Below, one piece after another: positions 1 to 12,500 of a stretch of 64,000 nucleotides of DNA (position 1 is the first letter of the stretch; every line of letters starts with the position of its first letter). Below the pieces are notes generated by a model, which was not told where the DNA came from, ran no database searches, and saw only the letters and a list, made by a program, of their open reading frames with translations. This DNA is from Tubulanus polymorphus. Its lineage: Eukaryota > Nemertea > Palaeonemertea > Tubulaniformes > Tubulanidae. The stretch is taken from NCBI RefSeq assembly GCF_964204645.1, contig NC_134034.1, forward strand, positions 12,901,962 through 12,965,961, read 5' to 3'. The position numbers and the translations under genes are program-made.

Positions 1-1445
1 AAGCAGACGATGGGAACGCCGTGTCACGCTCTTCAAGCTCGCAGTGATAATAAACTCTATCGGATACAGACGCCTCAGGCTCCCGTCGTTCGACCGACGA
101 AATACAACGAATACAACATCGATGAATATCCACTCGGCACTAACGCAGTCGTAGCTGTTATCTCTTATACTGTAAGTATCACATCTACATCCATCATCAC
201 CTTCATACAATTACAATATGTGTTTATTGCAGAATTATGATATGCGGTATTTGTTGCACCACTTGCAGGGTTTTGACACATGATATCACTGATATGTGTT
301 GTATATTTTGCTGGTCATGATGTGATATTTGTTGTATCACTTGCAGGGCAATGATATGTGATAAGTATTGTATATTTTGCAGGGTTATGATAAGTGATGT
401 GATATGTGGTGTATATTTTGCAGGGTTATGATATGCGATAAGTGATATATGGTGTATATTTTGCAGGGTTATGATATGAGATAAGTGATATGTGGTGTAT
501 ATTTTGCAGGGTTATGATAAGTGATATGTGTTGTATATTTTGCAGGGTTATGATATGTGATAAGTGATATGTGTTGTATATTTTGCAGGGTTATGATATG
601 CGATAAGTGATATGTGTTGTATATTTTGCAGGGTTATGATATGTGATAAGTGATATGTGGTGTATATTTTGCAGGGTTATGATAAGTGATATGTGTTGTA
701 TATTTTGCAGGGTTATGATAAGTGATATGTGTTGTATATTTTGCAGGGTTATGATATGGAGGATGCGATGATATTGAGTAAGAGTTCGTACGAACGCGGT
801 TTTTGTCACGGTTCGATTTATAAAACGGAGTTTATCGATTTGAAAGCGCTCGCCGGAGAACGCTACAGCGGAATTATTTATTTATTTGGTAAGTTCCATT
901 CGCTAGCAGCAGCAGCAGCAGCAGCAGCAATTAATTTCATTTTGTCATTTTAAACCATCAGTCTTTCACTTGTCTCTCATGAATCCATGGTTCAAGGGGT
1001 TCGAATCCTAGTCAATAGTAGTGGATCCTCTCTGGCCTCTACCCTTAATGAATATGAAAAAGAAACCAAGATTCTGCTATATGAGTTGTTGGAAATGCCG
1101 CTCGGCAGGTCGGGGGATGCCAAAATGGCAATAATTACATCTTGTGGCTTTGCTATATTCAACCCGTACTATCTTGCCTATTGTTAACCATTGCCACCGA
1201 TATTTCAGTCAGCTGTATTAAGACCTGTGAAAGTGTGTTAACACAGCACAGCACACCACTACGCGGTATATAGGCATTTATCGATTAGCAGAAGACCGTC
1301 TGCTTTTCATTGTAGTTCCTTTTCATCTGTATAGGCGTCACCACGTACTTGCATCATCAAAATTAATTTAAGCTTATCTGGTACGGGGAGTGCACAATTG
1401 TTTTGGAGCGGTTAAGGGATGCTAATTATGACTGTATATATGAAG

Positions 1446-1489
<44 letters not shown>

Positions 1490-4400
1490 AATATATATAT
1501 TTCAGGTAAAGAAGCCGGCGATGAACGAGTCAGTAATCTAGATAGCGACGGACTGCCACCTATTGGCTCTACTATAAAATACGACGAACCTCTGTGCAGT
1601 TATATAAACATTCAAACGGGCGCCGCGAAAATTAAGAAATATCGAGGTTTAGAAGACGCAATCGTCGATAATATAAAATTTTGCGGCAGCGACCTCGGTA
1701 ACGAGAATTTACAGAAGGTAGCGATAACGTTACGCGTGCAACGTAATCCGATTATCGGCGATAAATTCGCTAGTCGTCACGGTCAGAAGGGTATCTGTAG
1801 GTACGTCTCGGAATATCGGCTCATTCGCTCAGCCACTATCCTTAACTTTTCCTTATTTCATTATTATTATTATTATTATCATTCAGGCTAAGTTCTTTTT
1901 TTTTCATTTCTTTTTGTTTGGTTTTTTTGTCCATCCTTACTATCTCTAGTATTGTGATTATTCATTTAATTTTGTCTTCTCTTTTTAACCCTTTCAGTGC
2001 GTCTACACCGCAGTGCAGTGTACGAATCATTGATAGATTTTGCTAGTACACCGCACTGCGGTGTATTGCTTTAATTAGTAATTACTAATTATCTCTCCTG
2101 AAAGATGGCAGCACCTGTCAAACATAGTGAAATATTAGTAACTAATGATATACCGCGCCATGGTGTAGACACACTATAGTGGTATTCCCGTTATTCAACA
2201 CACTAGGGTGGAATTTTTCAGAATTTTCAAATTATCTTCAGCACTATAGGGTATTAATTAGTCAGCACTGAAAGGGTTAAGGTGCCATCAATTAAAAAAG
2301 GTTTGGCTTTCTTTTGGCATCCGTGCTGTTGTATTGGAATCATTTATCAATCAATCGGGTTGAAATCAGTTGTGTTTGTTTTGTTTTGCAGTCAGAAATG
2401 GCCGGTCGAGAATTTACCGTTCTCGGAGAGTGGAATGACGCCGGATATCATATTCAACCCTCACGGTTTTCCGTCCAGAATGACAATAGGTACGTCACCG
2501 GGCAGGGCCGGATCCAGAACATATAAAGAGGGTAGCACCCGATGGAAAGAGCAGTCATTATTGAAAAGAAGCGCTATCCACGAGTAGCGAAAAGGGGTCT
2601 AGTTGGCCTCTCCCAGAGAAGTTTTTGAAAAATAAGCCCCTGCAGAAGACATTTCCAAGTATTTGAGTTCGTTTCAATTGCCATTGGTTACTTCATGTTT
2701 TCAATGAGGACAACAATTCAAACTTAACTGTTTTAGGCTTAAACTTTTTCCTGAAACGTGGCCCAGGATGGAAAGAAAATTTTTCGGGGAAAGCGTGGCA
2801 TCCTGTGCGGGGGGGGGGGGCTGTCTGGTATGATAGCGTTAACCTATCCGTCTCTCTGTCTGATTTATTTCAGGAATGATGATCGAATCTATGGCTGGTA
2901 AATCTGCTGCTATGCACGGTTTATGTCACGATGCGACGCCGTTCACGTTCTCTGAGGATCAACCGGCTATTGATTATTTTGGTCGTATGCTTACTGCAGG
3001 TTAGTACTGTTGAATGAAGCTACCTGAAATTCTAGAATTCTCTCCCGGTTAGCCAGTTGCTTGACCTTAAATAAGTTCATTTACTGGAGATGATTTTGTA
3101 ATTTTAGAAAATTCCACCAGTGTTGAATAACAGGCATACAGCTATGCATAATACGCAGTGCGGTGTATTGTTAGTTAACATTTAACAGTTGCACAGGTGC
3201 TGCCATCTTACAATAGAGATACAAACTAATATTTAATAACATCAATACACTGCGGTGCGGTGTACTAGTAAAATCTATCACCGATTAATACACCGCACTG
3301 GGATGTAGACGTAGTGAAAGGGTTAACCGTCTATAACCTGCATTTTAAACCCTGTCTACGTTTTTCGTTGTTTCTCGTAGCTGGTTATAACTATTACGGA
3401 ACCGAGCGTCTCTACAGCGGAGTCGACGGACGAGAATTCGAAGCCGATATTTTCATCGGCGTCGTTTACTATCAACGCCTTCGTCACATGGTCTCCGATA
3501 AATTCCAGGTTAGTAGTTTCTCCCGATCGCTCGCTAGATGGCGTATCGGTCTGCCGTTTCTCGATCGCATTCACAACAGGGTCCGATCTAAGGAATGAAA
3601 GCCACTTGCCCTCGGGGGAAAGCATATCTGATATTTTGCTTGCCCCTCTTAAGGATCTACAAGTAACAAGTAACTTGTTCCTTATTCAGATTTTCTCGTT
3701 TTTGCCGGTTCAACTTCGTCACCGGTTCACTGGGGTTAAAGATCTACTTGCCCTGTACACGGGTAGTCCAACTGATGGCACAATCATCGGTTATATCGAT
3801 TGGAAAAAAAGCTTTGAGACATAAAACACACTAGCCTGGTGCAGGGTCCGATCTAAGGAATGAAAGCCACTTGCCGGGGGGGGGGGGCAAGCATATCTGA
3901 AATTTTGCTTGCCCCCTCCCCCTGCTTGCCCTACACAGGCAGTTTGATTAGTGGCACTATCATCCGTTGTATCGATTTGGAAAAAGCCGTGTGAAATTAA
4001 ATTGCACTAGCCCGGGGGACAAGTGATAATGATAACCTACTTGCCCTGATGAGAATATACTTGTCCTGGGCAATCGGATAAGTGCTTAGATCGGACTCTG
4101 CTGGTGGGCAAGTGATTATCTACTTGCCCTAATGAAAATATACTTGTCCCGGGCAATCGGACAAGTGCTTTGTTCACACACTGGTTCACTAGATGGCGTA
4201 TCAGTGCGCTGTTACGACGCGTGTTGCGTTTAACGTTTTACAGGTACGAACGACGGGACCGATTGACTCGATCACTCATCAGCCAGTGAAGGGCCGTAAA
4301 CGAGCCGGCGGTATCCGATTCGGGGAGATGGAACGCGACGGATTGATTTCTCACGGAACGTCGTATTTACTGCAAGATCGTCTGTTTAACTGCTCCGATA

Positions 4401-5250
4401 AGAGTATCGTAAGTGGACATTATCTTTTCCGATCGTATCTTGCGCAGGCTCAGGTGTTGTGTGAAATATCGATCGAGGGGTAATAATCAGGGGGCACGTA
4501 TTTAGGGGGTTTCACTGCTCATTGACAAACTTCCGCCCGAAAGATGCCAGCATTTAGAAAATTTGAGCATCGACCTCAAAAGATTCACTCATTGGTAAAA
4601 ATGTGCACAAGCTTCCAAATTTACTTGATTTTGAGGCCAAATATTAGGAAAAGGAAGCAAAATTTTCACCCCAAATAAGCTGGAAGTTGTGAAGTTGCTT
4701 CTCTCTTTGCATCTAATTTTCAAAGAATTATTTCAAAGGTGTTTTTAAGTATGCAAATTTTGCATAAAACCTCTTCAAAAATGAAGAAATCGCGTTAGGT
4801 ATATGTCCGTAATGATAAATTCTGGTTTTGGTATGGAAAAAATGTGAGAAATCGTTTGTTTTTGTGTGAAGAATTGTGGAAGATTCAATGCGAAAAAAAT
4901 GTGTGATTTCAAACCATGCATCCTGGTTTTAGATTAAGATGAAACCATCTATTATCCGTGCACCAGTTATCTCCCACTGAGTTTCACAGAAATTTTCATT
5001 TTCTATTTTCTAGGCTCAGTTGTGTACGCGGTGCGGTAGTCTGTTGTCCCCGACGATGGATAAACTGCCCGCATTGTTAGCGGTGGTATCCCGTGACGCC
5101 GAACGCGTTTGGATGTGTTCCGTGTGTCGAGTTCGAGATACGATTAAACCGGTCGAGATTCCGTACGTATTTCGATATCTCGTCGCCGAACTCGCTTCGA
5201 TGAATATCAAAGTATCGCTCGACACCACGGAGAAATCTAAAATCAGATAA
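1..5250 (+). CDS. POLR1B: RNA polymerase I second-largest subunit, 3' part (8 exons, 5' end outside window)
   Basis: Exons 1-171, 747-888, 1506-1800, 2392-2489, 2874-2999, 3381-3508, 4244-4408 and 5014-5250 join in frame across GT-AG introns and give 453 residues ending at TAA 5248-5250. The product is the C-terminal part of the beta-like catalytic subunit that makes pre-rRNA in the nucleolus. Seen in order: [18 protein letters not shown] (hybrid-binding region), [12 protein letters not shown] (active-site loop with the conserved Lys/His), [54 protein letters not shown], and a C-terminal zinc ribbon with CTRCG and CSVCR cysteine pairs followed by [17 protein letters not shown]. These motifs are shared by all beta-type subunits; the zinc-ribbon spacing and the C-terminal wording match the Pol I paralogue rather than POLR2B or POLR3B. 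The first codon in the window (AAG at 1) is in frame, so the gene continues upstream. Convergent with the next gene. Confidence 0.95.
269..746 (+). repeat. Tandem array of copied 3' splice junctions in POLR1B intron
   Basis: Units of 43 or 36 bp fill this intron. Each carries TATATTTTGCAG followed by GGTTATGATA, i.e. the end of the intron plus the first bases of the exon that starts at 747. Exon-like starts after AG fall at 269, 347, 383, 424, 467, 510, 546, 589, 632, 675 and 711 before the true one at 747; the first two are degenerate. The intact decoys read GYDMR-stop, GYDK-stop or similar, so their use would truncate the protein. Confidence 0.9.
889..1505 (+). other. POLR1B intron with microsatellites
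   Basis: GTAAGT donor at 889, TTTCAG acceptor ending 1505. It holds a CAG/AGC run (about 904-929), a GGGGTTCGAATCC B-box-like stretch near 997 with no matching A box that I can see, and a TA-rich run (1448-1500) directly before the acceptor. No other gene is visible. Confidence 0.7.
1985..2280. mobile_element. TTAA-flanked MITE (piggyBac-type)
   Basis: Inverted ends TTAACCCTTTCAGTGC (1985-2000) and GCACTGAAAGGGTTAA (2265-2280) match perfectly and are bounded by TTAA, the target used by piggyBac transposases. The interior has palindromic ACACCGCACTGCGGTGTA-like blocks and no ORF, so it is non-autonomous. Family assignment rests on the TTAA target and the CCC terminus only. Confidence 0.8.
3091..3326. 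mobile_element. Second, inverted and degraded copy of the TTAA MITE
   Basis: The sequence matches the reverse complement of the 1985-2280 element (shared blocks AAAATTCCACC, GTTGAATAAC, CGCAGTGCGGTGTATTG) and ends GTGAAAGGGTTAA at 3326, but its left terminus is not recognisable. Lies in the POLR1B intron 3000-3380. Confidence 0.7.
3579..4170 (+). repeat. Duplicated intronic segment, GC-run bearing
   Basis: Two diverged direct copies begin at 3579 and 3844 with GGGTCCGATCTAAGGAATGA and share the following AAAGCCACTTGCC, CAAGCATATCTG and TTTTGCTTGCCCC blocks. The second holds a run of about 13 G. The motif ACTTGTCC(T/C)GGGCAATCGG also recurs at about 4062 and 4142. Unknown family; POLR1B intron 3509-4243. 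Confidence 0.65.
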
Positions 5251-5365
5251 TCTCAGTCGGCCGCCGTTTGATACAGGGGGCGCTGCGACTGACCCTCGGA
5301 AGCTGATGTCTTCGGGGGTTTAGTAAGTTTTGTGTATATATTTTGTATAAATTCTATTCAATGAA

Positions 5366-5383
5366 AATAAAATATGAAATAAA
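5366..5383 (+). promoter_or_regulatory. Polyadenylation signals of POLR1B
   Basis: AATAAA at 5366-5371 and again at 5378-5383, about 120 bp after the stop codon. Confidence 0.7.
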
Positions 5384-6369
5384 GAATTATTTGATTGGTT
5401 GTGGTTGGTTTGCCGTATTTAGGAAGTAATTTGCATATTCATACATAACGACCAATCAAAGCGCAATACTCATTCGCCATCTACCGGATTTGTCCATCCT
5501 CGCTTGCCAGGAGTCCGGTATCGCTCCCAAACTCGCTTCCACCAGCCCCCTGGTCTCACGACGCGCGATTTCATTACTGGCGCTTTTGCGCATGACGTCA
5601 TATATCAACACGCGACAATACTTCCGCGTTCACTACGTGTTCGCTGATTGGTCCATTTACCGGGAAATTCCATAGATGCCTAATGTCGTTTGTAACAAGC
5701 GCTGTGATTGGCCCGACCTGATTCTGGTCGGCTAGTAACGACTCCAACGACTCGTGAGGTCAAGGGGTTCGGGGAACAGCTTTAGCGTAGTGGGTTCGAA
5801 TCCATTGACGGGTGAAGATGGATTTATCTGGAACCACTGGTTCTGATGCTCTACATTGTCTCGCTTGGCGTCGTTCGGATCTTGTATTTCGAACCCTATT
5901 GCGTTTTCACGACGGGACTACGGCCTTCGCACACTGTAAGTAGCCAGCAGAACTGACAACCGGGCTGGATGTAGACTGGTTGCCTGTACAATTTTGACTG
6001 GTAACCGGTCTCAATCTTCAATGAGATTGAGACCGGTAACCAGTCAAAATTGCCGTAGTCCACTCGTGAGAGACCGGTAACCTATCGTCAATTAGATATA
6101 TTGAATGGGACAGGCAACCAGTCTATAGCATCGAACGCCTTATTTCACCGTGGACGTATTTAAACCTAGGACGTCCATGCGCATCCTCGCTCGCTTTAGC
6201 TTAGTGAGTTAGAATTCTTTCATGGGTGAAGATGCTCCATGAGCAACCGAAACTCATTAAACAAACCGACGTGCATTCAAATACACATTCGCCATCTAGC
6301 GGATTTGACTTCGAACCTGATGCATTGCATTCCATTTAGAAAGTGAAAATTATCTTTAATTTCAATAGA
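5384..6369. other. Intergenic spacer between convergent genes
   Basis: Contains the perfect hairpin at 5989-6052 and two related segments (about 5745-5835 and 6180-6240) sharing a TTTAGC(G/T)TAGTG(G/A)GTT core and GGGTGAAGATG; the first includes GGGTTCGAATCC, which resembles a tRNA-type B box. No coding exon seen. Confidence 0.55.
5989..6052. repeat. Near-continuous 64 bp hairpin
   Basis: Left arm 5989-6017 and right arm 6024-6052 are exact reverse complements over 29 bp (core GACTGGTAACCGGTCTC), separated by a 6-base loop. A further GAGACCGGTAAC copy follows at about 6069. Could be the fold-back end of a transposable element. Confidence 0.85.
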
Positions 6370-6379
6370 TTTATTTATT
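6370..6379 (-). promoter_or_regulatory. Polyadenylation signal of the BAMBI-like gene
   Basis: AATAAA on the minus strand at 6375-6370 and 6379-6374, about 130 bp beyond the stop codon at 6511-6513. Confidence 0.65.
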
Positions 6380-6510
6380 TATAATACAGATCTATATATT
6401 TTACAATTCGTTAATCTCGGAGATACCTGAGAGCATAGATAGGTTTATATACACGGGAGGGATCGACACGCAGGTGCGTGGTTTATTGCTATCTTTTAAA
6501 CGGAAACGTG

Positions 6511-9500
6511 CTAAACTTTCATCAGTAACTTCCGTTCACTCGTCGCACTAGAACCCTCTCTTCCCAGTGCATACTTCCTATCATCGGTCACCGTCGAGTC
6601 GTTGCTATGACTGACGCAACAATGCGTAGTAGCGTCCGCGGCGTTGCTATGGTAACAAGCGTTAGACGGCGCTGTAGTCGTTTCGGGAGACGATCCAGGC
6701 AGCCGATAGGAGCCGCCACCGGTGTAGTAGTTAGTTCTCGGTGAGCCCGGTAGGGGGCGCGGCGAAGATTTTCGCCTGAGTAGAAATATAGCGAATATAA
6801 CACTAGCCAATAGGATACAAGCACCTGCGATCGGTATTCCGATATAGATTGGGTTTATTTCACCGGCGGATGAATATTGCCGACTATCAGCCGGTTTACG
6901 CATGTATATATCCTCCACGTACGGATTGTTTTTAATGTTCGATAATGACGCATGCGCATCGTATTGATATGTCGGTTCCGGTGTAGTAGGTTTCGGTTCC
7001 CGTTTCTTATCTTCCCCTGAAGAAATAGAAAATTAAGAACGAATTCAAACGATGGTCCATAAATTAATAGCAGACCCGATCACCACAGCGACCCAGATTC
7101 GAGAAGTTCGAGGGTGCTTTGGTGAGGAATCTTTTTAAAATTTTGGAAAATTGTCATTTTTGCAAATATTATTGTCATATTCAACAGAACTGCCCTTTTC
7201 GGCATTCTCTGACCCCCGCCCCTAAAAAATCCAATATCCTAGGTACGGCCATGTCTGGGTTGAGCGCCCCCTGGTGGAACTTACTGTCTAGAAGCCATTG
7301 AGGTATTTGAGGTACAACGTGTTGATTGCACCAGTCGTCCTTACAGCAGTGTAAAACGGGCCAGGCTCCGGTGACGTCTTTCGGTATTTTATTCTCGCAC
7401 AATAACGGAGTTCGATCGTCGATACATCCTCGTACTATATCTAACCCGATATCGGCGATACTGGCGGCGATACTCTGCGCGTAACACATATACCTGCGCA
7501 GAAATTTAAAACTATATTACTCTCAATAGAAATTTATCGATTTCGAAAATTGTCTTATTCGACCGTGAAAATATGTATAGTTGGAGCGAAGTGAAGAATT
7601 CAGGAAATGAATTTTGAATCGTAAGGAAATTAATTCTAATACGAACGGATGTTTATTTACCTGCCCTGACACGTTCTTTTCTGTCTCTGTTTGCAAGCTC
7701 GTGTTGTACATACGCAATTCACATCTCCTAGAAAATAAAAACATTCGCCGGTAAGCGAGGTTTCTTCAACATAGGCGGCACTGTCTACCGACTCGGTGGC
7801 TATACAATCCCTGGTAAGCGAGGCATAGATGGCGTTGTAGTCGAGAGAGCTGTATAGATTCGTTGTAAATTCCCAATTCCCCAAAATCGGTCGAATAAAT
7901 TTGATTTCATCGACCAAATTCAGTGTAAAGATTTGCCGCTAGACGGCAGCAATAGTATCCGCCCGCGGCTAGCAGACGAACGACAGCGGCAGCAGCGGCA
8001 GCAGCAGGCGCCGATCGCGTTTCAAATAATTTCAGTGAGAATTATCTAACAAGATAAGACATGTGATAAGCCGTCTATTTCGTGTAGGGTAAGAGTATAC
8101 TTGAAATGCCAAACTGCCTTACTTTTACTGATCGCCTTCACCTTCATCCAAACGACAGACCCTCAGCACGTGTGGAGAGACCCTGCCCACCTGTCCTTGT
8201 GAAGGGACCCAGTGGACACTAGTGCCCACCCGTCTATGAAGGGGCATCCTGCCCACCTATCTCTTCTGATTTGACGTCGTAAAAACCGTTACAATAATGT
8301 TTATAAACATTGATACCTATAGCATGCGACGGGGTTATGTGTGAGTCGATGTGCACTACGTCATCAATATTGCCGTTTCAAAATAACAATTACAATTGTA
8401 AATTCGGCGTTTATTTTGTTCATAACTTATTTCAATTTAGATAAATTTGGACATTAAACATTGTGATAATCATTTTTGAATATATTTTTTGATTATTTTT
8501 TCGAGGCGTCCCCACAAACTTCCAAGTCAAGTTTAGTCTTCTCATTTTACTCAAGTATTCTGTCCAACATCCTTTCACCGATTTCCAGCAGACTATGAAC
8601 TTCAACCAGATAAAAGCCCCAGGCAAATCCAACAAGCCTACACGAAACCAGGCTCGAGAATTTGAGAGCATATTTGCCGTAGTGAAAGGGGTTTCTACAT
8701 AGTAAAATTACTTTTTAACCGACGAATATTTTTCTCTTCGCAATTTTTTCTCCCTTCCTCCCGAATAGAGAGAGACTATAGTTTGAGTTTGAGTTAGAGT
8801 GGAGCCGGCGTTGAGAGGTAATGACTGATGGTTTGTATACATCGTTAAAACTAACGTTATTTTAAAGGCCGAGGAGCAGTATAAAAGCCCAATCAATGTC
8901 AAAGATGGCAGTACCCATGAAGCAATAGTGCAGTGGAGAGCTCCAACGGTTGAAACTGGAAACCTCCTATTTTCTCTGTCAGTTATCCGATTTGGACCCT
9001 CCTTTTTGTCAGACATATGTATTAATGTGTAATATATTCATTTCTGCAGTCAAAAATGTGTTTTAGGCCCTCCTCTACGAGAAATTAAGGTTTTTAGTTG
9101 GTATTTCCTTCAAAATTTGAATCTTTGAATGACATAGAGGGAGGAGTTATCCAGTGAATTAGTGTAGCTCACAGAGCACATTAACAGTAATTTGATACCT
9201 ATAGTCATCAGTATACATAAACAAAACATAGCCTCATTCATAGTACCAAAATTTGGCAACATCAAAACTTTTTCTATGATCAATGGATCAGTCTGAAATT
9301 TCGTACACTTGTTTAGCTATCTACCATCAATGTTGTGTCCAAATTTCATTAAAATCGGATAAAAATTAATGATTTTCAAAAAATTTGAAATGTCTCTAAA
9401 ATCTTTTATCTTGGCCCTATCTCTACAAAAAAAGATCGCTAGCATCAGATTTTCATTCCCACTATGACTAGATTATTTAAAATTAGTTTAGAACTTGATA

Positions 9501-12500
9501 TGAAAACTTTTATGAATTTGTCAAATTTAACTGTGTGTGACCTGCTTTTCTGTAGTGAGCCAACCTCGCTCACTCTAAAAATTATAAACAAGATACTGTA
9601 AAAGTGGGACGGCCGATCTCAAGTGTTTGCCACCCGGTTAACTAGCATCCATACTCCTCGGCCTTTAACCCCTGCTTGTTCGTTGTGTATACAAACACTG
9701 CTGGTAACTATTAACTAAACGAGTCGACACAACACACACGCCACTAAACTCTCTCTCCCTCTCTCACTCTCTTCATCTTCTTCTCTTCTCACTGAGAGCC
9801 GTGTTTTTTTTTTCTGTAGCTACAGTCGGAGAAAAGTTGTACAACAACAACTTAACGTTTGTACCCAGATGTACGAACACATCCGTGTAAGACGCTCACT
9901 ATACACCTAAACGACTGAATTGATGGAAATTGAGTTTTTCTCCTCTCTCTCTCTCAGTCTACAGGGACAATACTACAGCTTAACAAACTTTTACTTATAG
10001 ACTTCTGTGTTGCCCGAGTGTCATAGCTGACTATAGTTCCGAAGTGATGGCTAATATTTAAGACCAGTGCAAGACGATCGGTCCCTTATAGTTATATTGC
10101 CAATCGAACGAGAACCCGGTCTGAAGAGCAATTTTGTCATGACTATGCGTAACTGGTCAGTGTATGGTGCCCGGTCCAGCGCAGCCCTTTGAAGTATATT
10201 TAACGAGGGCTTGACGACTCTCCCTCAGGCTTCCTTTCCCGCTCACTGTTCCGAAGAGAATTCAAACGCGTAACACCGGTATCTCTCGCGTGAGCTGAGG
10301 TAAGATATATATATATATACACGTAATTATTTACTAAATACAAAATTGTGACGTGAAAGAATGATGCTTCTTTACCAGGGTGGTCATCAGCGAACTCGGT
10401 GAAGTTTCGGGGAAAGGGGGTGTTAACGTGGGGGGGGGGGGAGGGGGTGTTAACGAGATGGGTCGGTTCGGAGATGTACTGCGGAGGTACTTTGTTTTCA
10501 TACTTATGAAAACAAATGTCAGGTGTCGATGCGTTAAAGCGGCATATACATATATAACAACCCATTTAGGAAGATCTAGTTAACAAACTGAAACATGTGA
10601 TGCCTGACAGACTGCAGAAAGCGCGAGCGAGCGAGAGAGAGCTGATTACTTAGAGTGAATCCGTGTGGTATCCGTGTCAGCCATTTCGGTGCCAGTTGCG
10701 CTTTAAAAGCTTCGTAGACAGTTGGTCCAGACTTTTATCTGGTTTACAATCGTCGAAATGGTTGTTCCGATGTTGTGAGTGTTTATTGTTTAAGAGAGGT
10801 AATAATTGACATAGAATACCCCGCGCTGCTTATACTAACAGTTGTTATTAGACAATAGAAAGAGGCGTAGTTTATTGAAACATTTCCAATATCTCTCTCC
10901 GACCACCTTTAAGATAGTTGTGGTGCTTCCCGGCGCTCTCCTATAGATCGCGGATCTACAAGAAGAAAGTTCTGTCATTGTGCCAGGTCGGGGGGTTCAA
11001 GGCCCAGCTCTTTAGCAAAAAGAAAGCTTACTGAAAACCTGTACATGTATTACAATAAGCAAGAAAAGATAACTCGAGCAAGAAAAATCTACGAAATGAC
11101 CCTAATCGGGACTCGAACCCGGGATCTGTCAACCGAACGTGCTAACCACTAGACCATTATGACTGGCGTTGTCTGGTAAGTGTCGTTTGGTGACTGGTAA
11201 CAAAAGCATGTCCAAGATCGCCAGGAGCTTTCAAGGGCCTTGGCTTTGATTTGGCACCCCTATGAATGGGAGAGACTTCTCCATGACTCTACAGGCCAGT
11301 AGAATCGTCGTGGCCCATTCCGCCGCGACCGGCTACTGACCTGAATAACTTTGTGTGTGACACTAATGCGATTTCTTTTCAAAAACAAACATCTTAATAA
11401 AAGCATCATCGAAGGTTTGTTTTAAAAATAAATATTTGATCAACACAAAAATGTGCATTATCGCGACCCTTTGAATCAATAAAACTTATAATCAGGTCGG
11501 CGGTGACCTAGAAACGTCACAACAGACTGCCCGCATTTATAGATAAAAAATGAATTAATTTACAATTATCAGTCAACAGATATCTACATTGTCAATATTG
11601 ATTTACTCGTAACCTATGATTGTATGAAACCAGTTTAAATATCAAAGATCTGAGGAGCGAGACTCGTCTCCGCTATCTTCCACCCCTCCATCCCCTCTGA
11701 ACAATGATCTTTCTAACTGTTGTTCCTTTGCAAGTCGAAACGTGAGTGTTTTATCAGCCTAGACATATTTCAAAAATAGGCGATTTTCAGAATTGAGGAG
11801 AGAGAATGAGATGAGAGAGTCTCGGAAGTGGAGCCCAGCGGGAGCTTGTTTTTCTCTAGATTACTGTTTCTTTTTTGTTTTTAAATAAACACTGAAACTG
11901 AGACCAGATGGTGTAGCGGTGAAAATAACCCGTCTAGCTTTCTGTTCTGAAGAGCTCGTTAGCTATAGATGCAGTCTCCCTACGCACCGCCAGCCGCCGC
12001 CAACCCCTCCAAGATCCTTAACAGTTCTAAACAGCCACAAACAACTTCAATCGTGGAAAACCTTTTTCTTGATCAAAGGTTTGTAGCCTAGCAGCAGCGT
12101 AATATTGTTGCGAGGATGGAGAGAACGGATATGATTAAAACACGGATATGAACTTGTCGCCGTTGAGTCCTGTGAGATTCAGAGGCGATGATAAATATAC
12201 CGTGTATTTATTCCTGTCGTCAGCGGCGGCGGCGGCGGCGGCAGACAGCAGGAGGGGGTTTATAATCGATTAAACGGTGCGGCAGAGTAGTGTCTCCAGA
12301 CTCCACAGTAGACGGAGGGACCAGTGGGATTACACGGTTCCTTCACGTACCACGGAAATGGTTGGAGAGTAATAAAATGATCTTATCTTATCTTATCTTA
12401 GGCGCCTTTGAGGTATCGATCAGTGATCATAAGTATCGCCCCCCTAGTCTAATAATCGGACCACCCTAGAAATATGGCTACCTCCATAAAGCACCCTATG

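Noticed and set aside
11099-11168. Functional tRNA gene
   Set aside because: Boxes A and B are present but stems do not pair properly and related degraded copies sit at 32.4 and 32.6 kb, which fits a SINE.
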